Assembly: GCA_911728455.2 (NCBI GenBank)
Contig: OU452225.1
Span: 13,986,731-14,050,730 of the forward strand
Origin: Marthasterias glacialis
Taxonomy: Eukaryota > Echinodermata > Asteroidea > Forcipulatida > Asteriidae
DNA: 64,000 nucleotides
Reading direction: 5' to 3'
This document shows, piece after piece, positions 25,401 to 32,887 of the stretch. The translations under genes and the position numbers were made by a program. A model generated the notes under the pieces. The model was not told where the DNA came from. It worked only from the letters and a program-made list of their open reading frames with translations, and did not search any database. Every line of letters starts with the position of its first letter. The first letter of the stretch is position 1.

Positions 25401-26497
25401 TTTTTAAACTATTTTTTAGCAACATCCTCACTGGTTTTAAAACAAGATCGAATCATGGAAGTTCTTGGTCTGTAAAACTATCCAGATCCCTTTTGTAAAA
25501 ATCCTTGGTATCTAGGCATGATACTTCATGGAGACGGCAATGGAGGCAATTGCCTACGATGCCCCAGATCATTACCTTGGTGCCCTTGAAATGTTACCAT
25601 GACAATTTCCTCAGTCATAGAGGTACCCTTTATCAAGAAGAAAATGCCTTGGAGCCCTTGCCTTTCTGAGAACGAAGCAATCACACCTGGGTATCAATCA
25701 TTAAGGTAGACACCCTCCAAAGGCATGCATTTTTTCTTGACCTGGTAAACCCCACATTCATAACAGCTCTACTTCCACTTCTAGTTCTACACTACACTAC
25801 TTATACAGAGTAGAAACAGGCGAGTTTTAAGCAACAACTGCCCACTGACATTAACATTGAATGTTAATTTTCATTAATGGACTTTCAAATAAAAGTTGAT
25901 TTTTTGGTTTTCATGCCTAAATTTCACCCACAATATTCACTTCCTCATTGCAAAATTATGGTGAGGAAGAAAAAAAATTCCCCCTCTGGTGACTCGTTTC
26001 TGTGTAAACTTATGGAAAATAACCTGCAGGTCAAACCTCCAATGGGACTATGGTCAACTCAAAGTGGCATTGCAATTATTGGTTGTCCTGTTTTGTCTTT
26101 TTCTTATTATTTATAGGCCTAATTCACTAAATTTAGCAAAAAATGAAAGACCACACATTATTTGAGCAATATTCAGATCAGAGTACTTTTGGAAGCTGTG
26201 ATTGTAAACAAATGAAGCCAACTTTTCTGTGCCGAAAGTGAAACTAAAGTTGACAACATTGTAAACATGAAAAAGGAAGAAGCTTAGTTTAGACTTATGA
26301 TCATGATAGTTGAGTTTGGTTTTTGCGGAGCAGCCGGCTAGCTATTTCATCTGCTGCCAACAGCCAGAGAATGCTGGCTGATGTCGGATGACAACTCAAC
26401 ACTTTCCAAACTTCACTTTATACCATAATTTAACTCACCTCTGTTGTTGATGTCCAGTGCCATCGTTTCCATAGCCATTCCAATTCGGCTGTGCCAT
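1319..26497 (-). CDS. DNAJC14: DNAJC14-like transmembrane J-domain co-chaperone (10 exons, 3' end outside window)
   Basis: Joined exons are 26497-26439, 16141-15997, 14157-10929, 9303-9195, 7524-7325, 6467-6331, 4568-4497, 3764-3711, 2658-2629 and 1438-1319. They give 1385 codons with every junction in phase. Order: TPR-like helix pair (about residues 21-85), a very long Ser/Thr/Lys-rich disordered region (about 90-1140), one TM segment (about 1159-1180), J domain (about 1259-1330, HPD at 1290-1292), then the start of a Jiv90-type zinc region (C1352-x2-C1355 and C1374). The Jiv90 stretch with GKHRR and SARYC is the diagnostic match to DNAJC14, a J-protein of the secretory pathway that stimulates Hsp70 ATPase; the vertebrate protein is also a known host cofactor of pestivirus polyprotein processing. 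Vertebrate DNAJC14 is about 700 aa, so the N-terminal extension is unusual. No stop codon is visible; the rest of Jiv90 should lie left of position 1. Confidence 0.85.
1545..1690 (+). repeat. Interspersed repeat, family B copy 2
   Basis: Same blocks as the copy at 880: GGTTACCAGTCACAG, TGGCTGGTTACCTTATTCTG, GTGCTGAGCTACC and CTATGAACTTGGGCCC. Confidence 0.55.
2053..2136 (-). mobile_element. tRNA-Leu-like SINE head, family C copy 1
   Basis: 84 nt on the minus strand with a class II tRNA shape: A box TGGCCGAGCGGTCGAG, a long variable arm, B box GGTTCGAGTCC and a CAA-like anticodon. The acceptor stem has wobble and mismatch. At least four more copies occur in the window, so this is a SINE and not a tRNA gene. 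Confidence 0.65.
2629..2658 (-). CDS. DNAJC14: DNAJC14-like exon 9 (30-nt microexon)
   Basis: A phase-0 microexon encoding MEDFMKKMEE between acceptor ATTTTTCAG and donor GTAATT. It links the J domain to the zinc region, as the short acidic helix does in vertebrate DNAJC14. Confidence 0.75.
2724..2835 (-). mobile_element. tRNA-derived SINE, family A copy 2
   Basis: The minus strand of 2797-2724 is 74 nt with A box TAACTCAGTTGGTAGA, B box GGTTCAAATCC and a good T stem. The 5' GGGGCTA does not pair with the 3' end, so the acceptor stem is broken. The leader is shared with the copy at 61-150. Confidence 0.6.
3520..3650 (-). mobile_element. tRNA-Leu-like SINE, family C copy 2 (degraded)
   Basis: Shares GTGTCATGACCAGGATTGG, AACCCACACC and CTTGAGTCC (plus-strand reading) with other family C copies, plus body sequence CAGCTTGCTCAAGGACAC. 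The A box is degraded. Confidence 0.5.
3711..3764 (-). CDS. DNAJC14: DNAJC14-like exon 8 (J domain helix IV)
   Basis: A 54-nt exon in phase 0 encoding VKRREFEMERSHVNFSEE, which corresponds to the KRKEYE region closing the J domain in DNAJC14. Donor GTATGT. Confidence 0.85.
3945..4078 (-). mobile_element. tRNA-derived SINE, family D
   Basis: The minus strand has A-box-like TTGGCGTAGTGG and B box GGTTCGAATCC, then a body with GACTGGGTTATGAGTCCC and GTTTTCTTCCCGC. It is a different tRNA ancestor from families A and C. Confidence 0.5.
4085..4226. mobile_element. Foldback element with GGTGGCAGCAGACTTA arms, copy 1
   Basis: Inverted arms: GACTTTTGAGGACACTAGG with TGGCAGCAGACTTACC on one side, and AAGTCTGCTGCCATCTAGTG then AAAGTCTCCCATT on the other. 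Related copies lie at 49555-49700 and 56409-56558, with a diverged one at 32344-32480. Confidence 0.65.
4497..4568 (-). CDS. DNAJC14: DNAJC14-like exon 7 (J domain helix III)
   Basis: A 72-nt exon in phase 0, with acceptor TTTTATAG and donor GTAAGA. It encodes NDQDPRARKAFQILQKGYE, the helix III part of a J domain, which follows HPDK without a gap. Confidence 0.88.
5925..6318. mobile_element. Dispersed element E copy 1, one-armed, next to the J-domain splice donor
   Basis: 394 bp nearly identical to 39596-39989, with no net length change. This copy lacks the second inverted arm present at 39993-40083. It ends at about 6318, 12 nt from the end of the J-domain exon (6331). Confidence 0.8.
6331..6467 (-). 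CDS. DNAJC14: DNAJC14-like exon 6 (J domain helices I-II and HPD)
   Basis: Encodes NPYEVLGVSSKASEEDIKKY and then the HPDK motif at the exon end, the signature of Hsp40 J domains that contact Hsp70. Acceptor ATCTTTCAG. The donor is a weak GTTGGT. A repeat begins about 12 nt inside the intron (see the element at 5925-6318). Confidence 0.9.
6556..6962. repeat. 18-bp minisatellite
   Basis: About 22 degenerate copies of a unit like AATGATTTGACTTATCCC, in the intron between DNAJC14-like exons 5 and 6. The period is six codons, so frames across it look open by chance. Confidence 0.85.
7325..7524 (-). CDS. DNAJC14: DNAJC14-like exon 5 (juxtamembrane linker)
   Basis: Acceptor CAACTACAG, donor GTAGTC. 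It encodes an amphipathic stretch LKLCVKYGWHILKEIFNLI, then a polar Gly/Ser/Gln/Pro linker leading to the J domain. Reading phase 2 in and 1 out matches both neighbours. Confidence 0.85.
7760..7905 (+). repeat. Interspersed repeat, family B copy 3
   Basis: Contains CAGGATACCAGTCATAA, TTTTGGCTGGTAACCTTA, TCTGGTAAGCATAATTGTG and AGCTACTTTTTGTGC, as in the other family B copies. Confidence 0.55.
7915..8065 (+). repeat. Interspersed repeat, family B copy 4
   Basis: Directly follows copy 3 and repeats CAGGATATCAGTCA, TTGGCTGGTAGCCTTATTC, TGGTAAGCAAA and GCCCTATAAAATTGGCTCC. Confidence 0.55.
8150..8283 (-). mobile_element. tRNA-Leu-like SINE, family C copy 3
   Basis: The minus strand starts with a diverged A box (ATGGCCGAGCAGTCCAG), keeps CTCAAGGTCTGGTGTTTCTG of the anticodon/variable region, and continues into the body ATTGCTTCGTCCTTTGGATG shared with the copy near 16470. 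Confidence 0.6.
8564..9163. repeat. 34-bp minisatellite, about 17.6 copies
   Basis: Unit like TTTGCAGCCGCTATGGGCAT followed by TTTGGTACAAGCCA, with few substitutions between copies and rare length changes. It sits in the intron after the TM exon and ends about 32 nt from that exon's donor. The period of 34 is not a multiple of 3, yet all three plus frames lack stops. Confidence 0.95.
9195..9303 (-). CDS. DNAJC14: DNAJC14-like exon 4 (transmembrane segment)
   Basis: Acceptor TTGTTTCAG, donor GTAAGT. It encodes YKWMRGIGKHLL followed by a hydrophobic stretch of about 21 residues ending in CACLYS. This is the only clear membrane span so far, placed N-terminal to the J domain as in DNAJC14; the vertebrate protein has more spans. 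Confidence 0.85.
9950..10590 (+). repeat. Dispersed element F copy 1
   Basis: About 0.6 kb, beginning TTGCTGCCAGGAATCTT and containing ACAATGGTGGAAGCCTC, GGACAAAGGTCTGGAATCGG, GTGCATGCTCAGTAGTGGAA and CACTATGGCG. Other copies are at 14800-15420 (inverted), 15430-15790 and 23595-24250. Confidence 0.65.
10929..14157 (-). CDS. DNAJC14: DNAJC14-like exon 3, 3229-nt low-complexity exon
   Basis: One uninterrupted reading frame of about 1076 codons between acceptor TTTCCCAG and donor GTAAAAAG. The composition is Ser, Thr, Lys, Asn, Pro and Gln rich with few hydrophobics. A run of lysines (near residue 350) could act as a nuclear or nucleolar signal or RNA contact. The C-terminal 250 residues are rich in Ser/Arg/Gln. 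No folded domain was recognised. The frame stays open over 3 kb, so this is a real exon and not noise. Confidence 0.85.
14800..15420 (-). repeat. Dispersed element F copy 2 (inverted)
   Basis: Reverse-complement match of the block at 9950-10590, in the intron between DNAJC14-like exons 2 and 3. It lies head to head with the partial copy that follows. Confidence 0.65.
15430..15790 (+). repeat. Dispersed element F copy 3 (partial)
   Basis: Shares CCATTGGACCGAATACAGTG, ACAATGGTGGCAGCC, GACAAAGGTCTGGAATCGGG and GCATGCTACACAATGGAATG with the other F copies, and is more diverged. Confidence 0.6.
15997..16141 (-). CDS. DNAJC14: DNAJC14-like exon 2 (TPR-like)
   Basis: Acceptor TTTGCAG and donor GTATGTG. 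It encodes a helix pair containing ALSFYASGD and LLNK, continued by AIALEPSN at the start of exon 3. The spacing and the A/Y/G/A/P positions resemble a TPR repeat. The phases in and out fit exons 1 and 3. Confidence 0.8.
16470..16612 (-). mobile_element. tRNA-Leu-like SINE, family C copy 4
   Basis: Plus-strand reading shows GGACGAAGCAATTAATGG, GTGTCTTGCTTACGG, GTGTCAAGACAAGGACTC, AAACCCACACTCTGCTGA and TTGGGTCCGGTGCGCTTGAC, the same order as in copies 1 and 3. Confidence 0.65.
17705..17842. mobile_element. Hairpin element with CCATTTTGGTAGT arms, copy 1
   Basis: Arms near 17705-17735 and 17815-17842 pair (CCCCATTTTGGTAGT against ACTACCAAAATGG). The middle GAATTTTAGGCG is shared with a second copy at 56244-56384. 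Confidence 0.55.
18067..18868 (+). mobile_element. Non-autonomous TIR element G copy 1
   Basis: About 800 bp bounded by AGACTGATTGCGCGAC and CTCGCAATCGGTCTA, imperfect inverted ends. The interior matches copy 2 at 21502-22292 in the same orientation (CCTCCATAGGAAAG, AATAAAGCCAGTAAGGACAG, TTGCTTTCCAAAACTGTGTG). No coding frame. Confidence 0.75.
18991..19603. mobile_element. TIR element with an internal 182-bp tandem duplication
   Basis: Ends ATGGGTCATTCCACCAAGTT and its reverse complement at about 19583-19603 form TIRs of about 30 bp. The right part is duplicated in tandem: 19243-19424 and 19425-19606 are nearly identical, so the right TIR occurs twice. Confidence 0.75.
20874..21264. mobile_element. 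TIR element H copy 1
   Basis: Starts TAAAGGGACATGTTGCCTCC and ends GAAGGCAATGTTCCCTTTAA (inverted ends). It contains CGGTCCGCCATTTTGTAG and an inverted echo CTCCACAAAATGACAGAC. Copy 2 is inverted at 30083-30425; a related fragment is near 44460-44640. Confidence 0.6.
21502..22292 (+). mobile_element. Non-autonomous TIR element G copy 2
   Basis: About 790 bp bounded by TAGACCGATTGCGCGACT and GTCGCGCAATCGGTCTA; the outermost TA on both sides fits a TA target duplication. It matches copy 1 throughout. Both ends carry CACGTGAC motifs just inside the TIR. Confidence 0.8.
22380..23286 (-). mobile_element. 5'-truncated non-LTR retrotransposon
   Basis: Carries the C-terminal part of a reverse transcriptase ORF (see 22429-23160). 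Its 5' edge ends in an inverted repeat: 23187-23215 and 23246-23274 pair (GCATGTGCCACTGACC). Its 3' region approaches the right end of TIR element G. The element is more GC-rich than the surrounding intron, which suggests recent arrival. Confidence 0.7.
22429..23160 (-). pseudogene. Reverse transcriptase C-terminal fragment (Jockey/CR1-like non-LTR)
   Basis: Open frame containing LALVYSAAEYASPAWCRSAH, LNDTMRIVTGCLKPTP, FLPVLSGIAPATLHRE and, near the end, the zinc-knuckle-like CPCGAEEQTAHHIIHDCP, which closes many non-LTR ORF2 proteins after the RT domain. The palm motif with catalytic aspartates and the endonuclease are absent, so the fragment is not functional. The clade assignment rests on motif style alone. 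Confidence 0.75.
23595..24250 (+). repeat. Dispersed element F copy 4
   Basis: Begins TTGCTGCCAGGAATCTTTC and contains ACAATGGTGGAAGCCTC, GGACAAAGTTCTGGAATCAG and TGTGCATGCTCAGCAGTGGA; same orientation as copy 1. Confidence 0.65.
26439..26497 (-). CDS. DNAJC14: DNAJC14-like exon 1 (start codon)
   Basis: ATG at 26497-26495 encodes 19 residues beginning MAQPNWNGYG, then a GTGAGT donor with two bases left over, which complete an Arg codon with exon 2. An upstream ATG at about 26552 opens a different frame that overlaps this start and hits a stop inside exon 2. Confidence 0.7.
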
Positions 26498-26599
26498 CAG
26501 TTTCGTCCTCAAAAATTCCCCTCTTAGTACATTTCCCCTTCATAACCAGCATTCTTTCACAATATTACTAGTAATAGACATCTCGCCATGCCCTGTTTT

Positions 26600-26640
26600 C
26601 TGCACTTCTTCCGGTTGTTTCTCATCATTCATTGGCAAAC
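26600..26640 (-). promoter_or_regulatory. Putative promoter elements of the DNAJC14-like gene
   Basis: About 110-140 bases upstream of the start codon the minus strand carries an ETS-type CCGGAAG (26614-26608) and a CCAAT box (26635-26631), a pairing common in housekeeping promoters. No TATA box is seen. The site assignment is inference; no transcription start is known. Confidence 0.35.
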
Positions 26641-27828
26641 ACTATGTGGTTATATCGGTTACCAGTTCGCTTGAGGGCGCTCTTTACATTGCACAAATCA
26701 ATGCTTCTGGGAAAGTTCACTGGTACCTGGTTGGGTATGGGCAGTGCAATGCTGTGGTGCATATAGCGCAACATACTTAGTCCAAGTCGAAGGACCTTTT
26801 TCTCTCTTAAAAAAATAATTTAATTTTAGTCCTTGAACTTTGCACTCCAATTTTACCTGTGAACTTTCCTCAAATTTTCCTCATGTTTTTTTCTTTTTCT
26901 TCTTTGTTTCCTTAGAAATTTCAAAGGCTTTTGAAAAATTTGAGGAAATCCTTAAGTATACTAGTAGTAGGTATCACTGATTAATCTTTTTTAGTGCACA
27001 GTGACTTGAAAAAAAACCTGACAATAGTATTTTTTGTAAATACGACCTAGCAAACATCTAGAAAAGCATGACATTTGAAAAATCGCTTAGTAGGCTTTTT
27101 GTTGCAATATCGGAAACGTGCTAAATAAACTGCGTCACCTTTAGCGACAGCAAGTAGCAAGTGACTTCTACGTTTTATTAGTAACTTTTTGTTAATTTTG
27201 ACGCAATTGATCGCAGAGAGTAACTTTATCAAAATACTCGTTACGAATCACTGATGAGTGTCAATACTATCACATCAGGACAGGAGGAACCATAATCCTG
27301 TTTGTAAGTCTGACATCATTACAACATAAACCACGCCCACGTACGTACCAGCTTTAAACGTCATCAGAAGCCCCATTGCAAATGCATGGTCAGCATAGAG
27401 TCTACAACCATTATGCAAAGACTAAGTAACCAGGTGGTTATTTTAACACATGTATTGTGTAGACACTACATCTTAATAATGCCTTCCTTTGTTTACTTAA
27501 AGATTTTTTTCTAACCATAAACAAAAACAAGCGAATGCCAGATTTGGAACCGGAAATGAGCAAAACGTAGGGGCTTACTACCAATGCGCGTGCGTGTGAC
27601 GCAGTGACTTACCAACCATTGATCTCCATTAATAATATAGCCGAGTGCATGAAATCTACACCACACGCACCGCACGCGCTTCATTTGGGGGAAATAGTTC
27701 GCAAAGCGAGAAATAGTTTCAAAAACCCCAAAACTATTGGCTAGTAAATAGCGCCCTCAAGAGAACGAAAATGGCGGCGTCTGCGGGTACTATTCTAACC
27801 GACATTTCGGACTGAGGTGTGTTATAAA

Positions 27829-27949
27829 ACACATATAGACTGGCATTATTCGGGCAATAGTGCACGTCTAGGACCCTCTCCTCGTCACTCACATGCCCTT
27901 GGGTTGCATAGACGTGCACTATTTCCCTCATTGCCAGTCCATATGTGTA
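27829..27949. mobile_element. Hairpin element, about 40-bp arms
   Basis: Arms ACACATATAGACTGGCA with AATAGTGCACGTCT and AGACGTGCACTAT with TGCCAGTCCATATGTGT are inverted around a loop of about 40 nt. Confidence 0.65.
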
Positions 27950-28065
27950 TACTATCTCACGACCGTCCCCCAGTATAGTACACTGCGTACCGCACCTTAT
28001 CATCAAACGTGTACAAACGCACTTGACGTGGTCCTATCCAGTCAGTATTAACGGAGATCAACGTT

Positions 28066-28345
28066 ACCAACATGATACCGAGTCCGACGAGATGTTGTGA
28101 GGTGATGTGCGTGTCAACACCAGTCTGGACAACTTCCCAAATACTTTTTACACGGCGCGTTGGCCGTGGAACGAGGCATGCTGGTCTAGATTGTAACTCT
28201 ACGACCAGCATGCACCTCATTCCACTGCGGCTAACGCGCGCGTAACAAGTGTTTGCCTTTTTTTGTTACCAACAGGATACCGAGTCCGAACGAAACGTTG
28301 TGGGGCGTGACGTGCGTGTCACTACACCCAATTTCCCAAAATACA
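28066..28345. repeat. Direct duplication flanking a hairpin
   Basis: A block of about 75 bp (GATACCGAGTCCGA, TGCGTGTCA, TTCCCAAA) occurs at 28066-28140 and again at 28271-28345. Between them, arms at about 28150-28185 and 28200-28240 (GCATGCTGGTC / GACCAGCATGC) form a stem. Confidence 0.6.
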
Positions 28346-28774
28346 AAAAAGAGAAGCAGATGAGAAAACATATCTATAATGCTGCAGCTGCATTACACGT
28401 GCTTTCCCTAAAGGGTTTAATGATGTTTAAACTTATATTCAATAATAAAGGATCAGATATAGATTTGTCCTGATTCTGCAGTTATGTATGGTTTAATTAA
28501 TTTCATAAAAAACTTCGATATACTCGGATCAAATTATTTATAAAGCAAATCAGCTTTTAACGGCTGCGCCGCTTTATAGCATTAAAACATTATAAACAAA
28601 TTTGACAAAAACTGTTGAAACGATTAAAGTTACCTTTCTAGTTCTAAATAAAAGAAATTATTAAAATAGAAACTACATGTACTTTTAAAACATCAAAACT
28701 CTTTATAGATTATTTATATGATCGAAGATATTCTCTACTACTATTTGGTACCAAGTAAGCGTGGTGTCATATAA

Positions 28775-28985
28775 AATGAGCTGTGTCATCACGATTATAG
28801 CAGTAAATGGAATAACCCTGTTATTACGCTGGCGTGCGCGCCGACGGTCACATCACAGTTTGACAAAGACGGCACCATTGATCTCCGTTAATACTGACAG
28901 TTTTAAAGGAGATCAATGGACGGCACCCTTTGTGATTTTAACGCAATCGGCCCGTGTGCAGTATCTGGGTGAGAATTCATGTTTC
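28775..28985 (+). mobile_element. Diverged TTAA-family MITE (family P copy 1)
   Basis: Shares GCTGTGTCATCACGATTATA, AGTAAATGGAATAACCC and CGGTCACATCACAGTTTG with copies at 60075 and 62419. The right end is not clear. An inner inverted pair GATCTCCGTTAATA / AAAGGAGATC looks like a separate insertion. Confidence 0.5.
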
Positions 28986-30082
28986 CATACATGCACATTA
29001 TGGAGTAGAATGTCTCATTCCCAAAACGTTACTGGGCAACAGAGGGCACCATTACTTTTGCGCGCAGCCAATCAGATCACGCGCTGATGACTTTACAAAA
29101 AATTATTGTTTTAATTTATTATGGAATATTAACAAGTGAATAGGGGGGGGGGGTACCTCTGTATTACGTTTAGACATACAGACACGCCCAACAAATAGGC
29201 CCTGTTCATTCAGGATCTTTGAGTCGCAGGTGGGATCAGGTAGGGTTAAGATGGGTATCTTTGATTAAATTCGGATAGACAGACCTAACAAATACTAGAT
29301 ACGCCACGGGGTTCCCCCTTCACTTAACAACGTGTAGCGCTTATAATGTTGAATGGCACATAAGGACAATTGTATTCCCACATCCTGCTGGGTACGTCAT
29401 TAATAGTTCCGCAATGTATTCATTTTAAATAATGTATACTTTTAACGATCGTTGACTTGATTGGCAGTTAACTTTTCCTGTGTTTTCCCCCGTTTTGGAG
29501 TTAAATAGTTTGTTGTATTTTGTTAAGGCTTTTTTCTTCATTTCCCCGTGACATCATGTTTCCATGGAATAGCGGTGTTAAGTTGCGGAAATTTAAAGGC
29601 GTACACATTATTATAGACAATCCTTCGGTTTCGTGTTAGCTCACTTTTAGTTTACATTGTAGTTTAGTTCAGTTTATTTTCCCTACAGTAACATATACCG
29701 ATAACATTTTAATGGTTGAATAAAACATAGAACCGTAATAAAAATGAAGCTGAATAATAGGACTGAGTATGAAAAATCGGTACTCCGCATGTGGGTCCGT
29801 AAAGAAGCAACTTGTGCATACAAGGATGTATATGAGTATGCATTGAGCGAAGTTGTATTTCAAGAGTTAACGTCAGATATTTTTTTTGTAGTAAAACGGT
29901 CCCAGAAGAACCGACGATCAGGTAGCACTCAATATGATTGTACACATTAGTTACCAACCACAAAACACTTGCAACACGCAACATACACCAATGATACACA
30001 TTGGCCAGCAATGGATACATCTATTATAGGCTTTTCATCAATAGGATTTCAACGTTTTAAAAAAGCACACTTCGCTTAGGTT

Positions 30083-30425
30083 ATAAGGGACACCTTGCCT
30101 TCAAATCTCTTAAACTTTTGCTGTTTAGAATTGCTCTTTGGTCCTTTTTAAGAGTTGTCCGTGCAATAAAACACCCACAGTGTGTTGACATTGGTGAGTA
30201 GTGATTAAAAAAACATACATTTGCCTCTGGAAATACTACCAGCAGAACCACATACGGTCCGCCATTTTGTGGAGTCAGACATCTGGTTATACAATGACGA
30301 TTTCAAGGGATAGTCACGTGAATCATTATAATTTTACTTTTAAATATCTATCCAAACATCTACATTTCATAATCAACGCTTTTTATAGCCCAAAAGCGCC
30401 CAATCCGAAGGCAATGTGTCCCTTG
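30083..30425. mobile_element. TIR element H copy 2
   Basis: Starts TAAGGGACACCTTGCCTTCA and ends CCGAAGGCAATGTGTCCCTT. The interior has CCTTTTTAAGAGTTGTCCGT and CGGTCCGCCATTTTGTGGAG, inverted relative to 20874-21264. Confidence 0.6.
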
Positions 30426-30636
30426 AAGTGAAGTTTGAAGTTAATCAAGCACCTCTTATTTGGCTGTTTTATGTCGAGAAGTACGCCGAGTAAATTGCAT
30501 ATGAAATGCTTATAACGATACATGAGAGAATGTAGACCCATGTGTAAAGATGTACGAGGGATCCATCCTTTTATAAGTAATTCTGTCAAGAATTTTAATT
30601 CCCGAAATAATGTTTATGTTAATATATAGGGTACAG

Positions 30637-31449
30637 TTAGCTTGTTCTGAAATACATGTGCAGAAAAATGTAACAAACAACAGCAGATAATATTACGGAA
30701 TATAGTGTAAACAAAATAAACACTGCTGCGACTGCCCCAACGCCCCACCTGCCTCCAAGAAGGGTCGACATGTCTAGGCCACCAAGAAACGAGTTTCCCA
30801 ACCTGGCAGAACTTTTCACCCTTCGAGACAACTTCTCGGCACTCAAGCCAGATCCTGTGGCCTCATTCAAGCGGGTCTCCACCGTAGACTCAATTTCCCT
30901 GGCGTTACTGCAGAAAGACAGTAGCTCGTAACACATTGTCTTGGCGAACTCAACACAGTCATCCAGAAGGACTTTATACCGCTTGGGGGAAGCTCTCAGA
31001 ATTGACAACTGGATTCCATGAACTGATAATTGTTTGTATCTATTTATGTAGAATGATCTCTCGATGCGTCCCTTGATCTCACTAAAAAAATTCATCTTGT
31101 GACGAATCTTGTACATCCTCTGCTCCTCTGATTCGAAGCAGAGCTCGGTCTCCCAAACGAGTAGCTGGCTCGGGATAGCGAAGGGATCGTCGGGGATGTC
31201 TCCAAAGACGTCCAAGGGGTCTGTGTTAGGGGTAGGGGCGCTCGCTGGAACGCACATCACGAACGCATGCCAGTTCTTGTTCACACAAATGAAGACATCG
31301 TAGTCGGTTCGCTCTCCCGTGGCGAGAAGTTTCTTGATTGCGTTGCCATCCTTGTCGCGGTGGGCGATCACCGTGTCGGTGTTTAGATCACCAACGTTGT
31401 TGACTTGGTAGGCTAATGGCTCAAACGACCGAAGGCTACCCTCCACCAT
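30637..31449 (-). CDS. Single-exon tail-anchored protein, possible permuted papain-like fold
   Basis: 270 codons with ATG at 31449-31447 and no intron. Not recognised by name. Residues 50-66 (DVFICVNKNWHAFVMCV) look like a beta hairpin carrying His61. Residues 160-178 (VLLDDCVEFAKTMCYELLS) look like a helix starting at Cys165. A His-bearing strand followed by a Cys at a helix start is the order seen in permuted NlpC/P60-type proteins such as LRAT and PPPDE families, so a thiol hydrolase or acyltransferase is conceivable. Residues 237-266 form one hydrophobic segment at the C-terminus, predicting a tail anchor with the body facing the cytosol. There is no signal peptide. The family assignment is weak inference; that this is a gene rests on length, composition and the terminal TM. 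Confidence 0.65.
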   Translation of the reverse strand: MVEGSLRSFEPLAYQVNNVGDLNTDTVIAHRDKDGNAIKKLLATGERTDYDVFICVNKNWHAFVMCVPASAPTPNTDPLDVFGDIPDDPFAIPSQLLVWETELCFESEEQRMYKIRHKMNFFSEIKGRIERSFYINRYKQLSVHGIQLSILRASPKRYKVLLDDCVEFAKTMCYELLSFCSNAREIESTVETRLNEATGSGLSAEKLSRRVKSSARLGNSFLGGLDMSTLLGGRWGVGAVAAVFILFTLYSVILSAVVCYIFLHMYFRTS

Positions 31450-31867
31450 TTTCCTTTTGAAACCGAGCCGTCGATCCTTATGGTGGGTTTAGTCTTTGAC
31501 TATATTGTCCGCTGCAATGACATGCAAAAACAGTATACACCAACGCTATCACATAGCATATCTTGATCATAACACATGAATGGTTTTGAAAAGAGAATGG
31601 CCTTGTCTGACTAGTTTCCAACAAACACACGGGTATACAAACATGCCTGTGAATGTTACCTTTTGAGTGAGCATTTTTAAAGCGGACTTTGAGCTGCAAA
31701 ACGTAATTTTTCCAAGAACAAAGTCTGGGAAATTCCACTTCCTGCGGAGATTATGATATACGATTAAACTATTTAATTACATACAACATTCTCTCTAAAA
31801 GATAACAAAAGAATATAAATGTGCACAAATTCTTCTAAAAATTCAATCTAACTATTTAAGAGAGAAC

Positions 31868-32196
<329 letters not shown>

Positions 32197-32343
32197 CGAT
32201 AAAATCGGGGTCAGGAATGTAGATTACACTGAGAAGTCAAACAGTCTGTCGTTATGTTTTCACACTATGATGCTAAAGTTCCGTATGAATGACGTCAACT
32301 GTGTGTTACTAAGCAAAAATTCAACATGCATGTATGCATACAC

Positions 32344-32480
32344 ACCTTTTGGGAGACTCTGGACGATTCGATTTCAGTTCTCACATGTAGTACGCATGCT
32401 CAAAACTACGCGCGCAATACTGATCATGATCGCACAACAAAACTGTCAAAAAGGACCCGTTGTGCTGCCGCCAGCGTCTC
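32344..32480. mobile_element. Diverged foldback element of the GGGAGACT family
   Basis: TTTTGGGAGACTCTGGACGA at one side, CCAGCGTCTCAAAAGTTTCG at the other, and GTACGCATGCTCAAAACTAC inside, matching the order of the copy at 4085-4226. Confidence 0.45.
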
Positions 32481-32887
32481 AAAAGTTTCGCATAATTGTT
32501 AAGCGACATTATTAAATCCCATGTACAACATTGGTAATTGTCAAAGAGCAGTATCTGCACTTTTATGTGACCCAACATATACATGAAATAACAAACCTGT
32601 GAAAGTTTAAGCTCGATTGGTCACCAGAGTCACACAAAAATAGGGGAAAAAAACCTTTGTATGTTTTCACTGTTTTAGAACATAGGCCTAGAGTTTTGGA
32701 CTCGTGAGATAAAAACTATTTGTTTTACTCATTTCTCGAAAACTATAGCATTTCAGGCAGAAACATTTCAAGAGAAGTTTTCTATCATGACCATCTTTAC
32801 AAGTCTTGTGTAATTGTGTGAGAACATTTCTGGGTTTTGATCTTCCCAATAGTGTATTTGGCCTTTAAGTTTGGTAAAAACCCTTGA

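Larger units (their letters stand above)
16142..26438. other. 10.3-kb first intron of the DNAJC14-like gene
   Basis: No further exon on either strand was supported. The intron is filled with mobile-element remains: a SINE at 16470, TIR elements at 18067, 18991 and 21502, hairpins at 17705 and 20874, a non-LTR fragment at 22429, element F at 23595, and simple repeats (ACCC units at 20341, T-rich at 19825, C-run at 23651). Confidence 0.6.
26640..30636. other. Intergenic region between the DNAJC14-like gene and the single-exon gene
   Basis: No coding exon supported. It holds hairpin and duplicated repeats at 27829-28345, a diverged TTAA-type MITE near 28775, a G-run at 29142 and TIR element H copy 2 at 30083. 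Confidence 0.5.
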
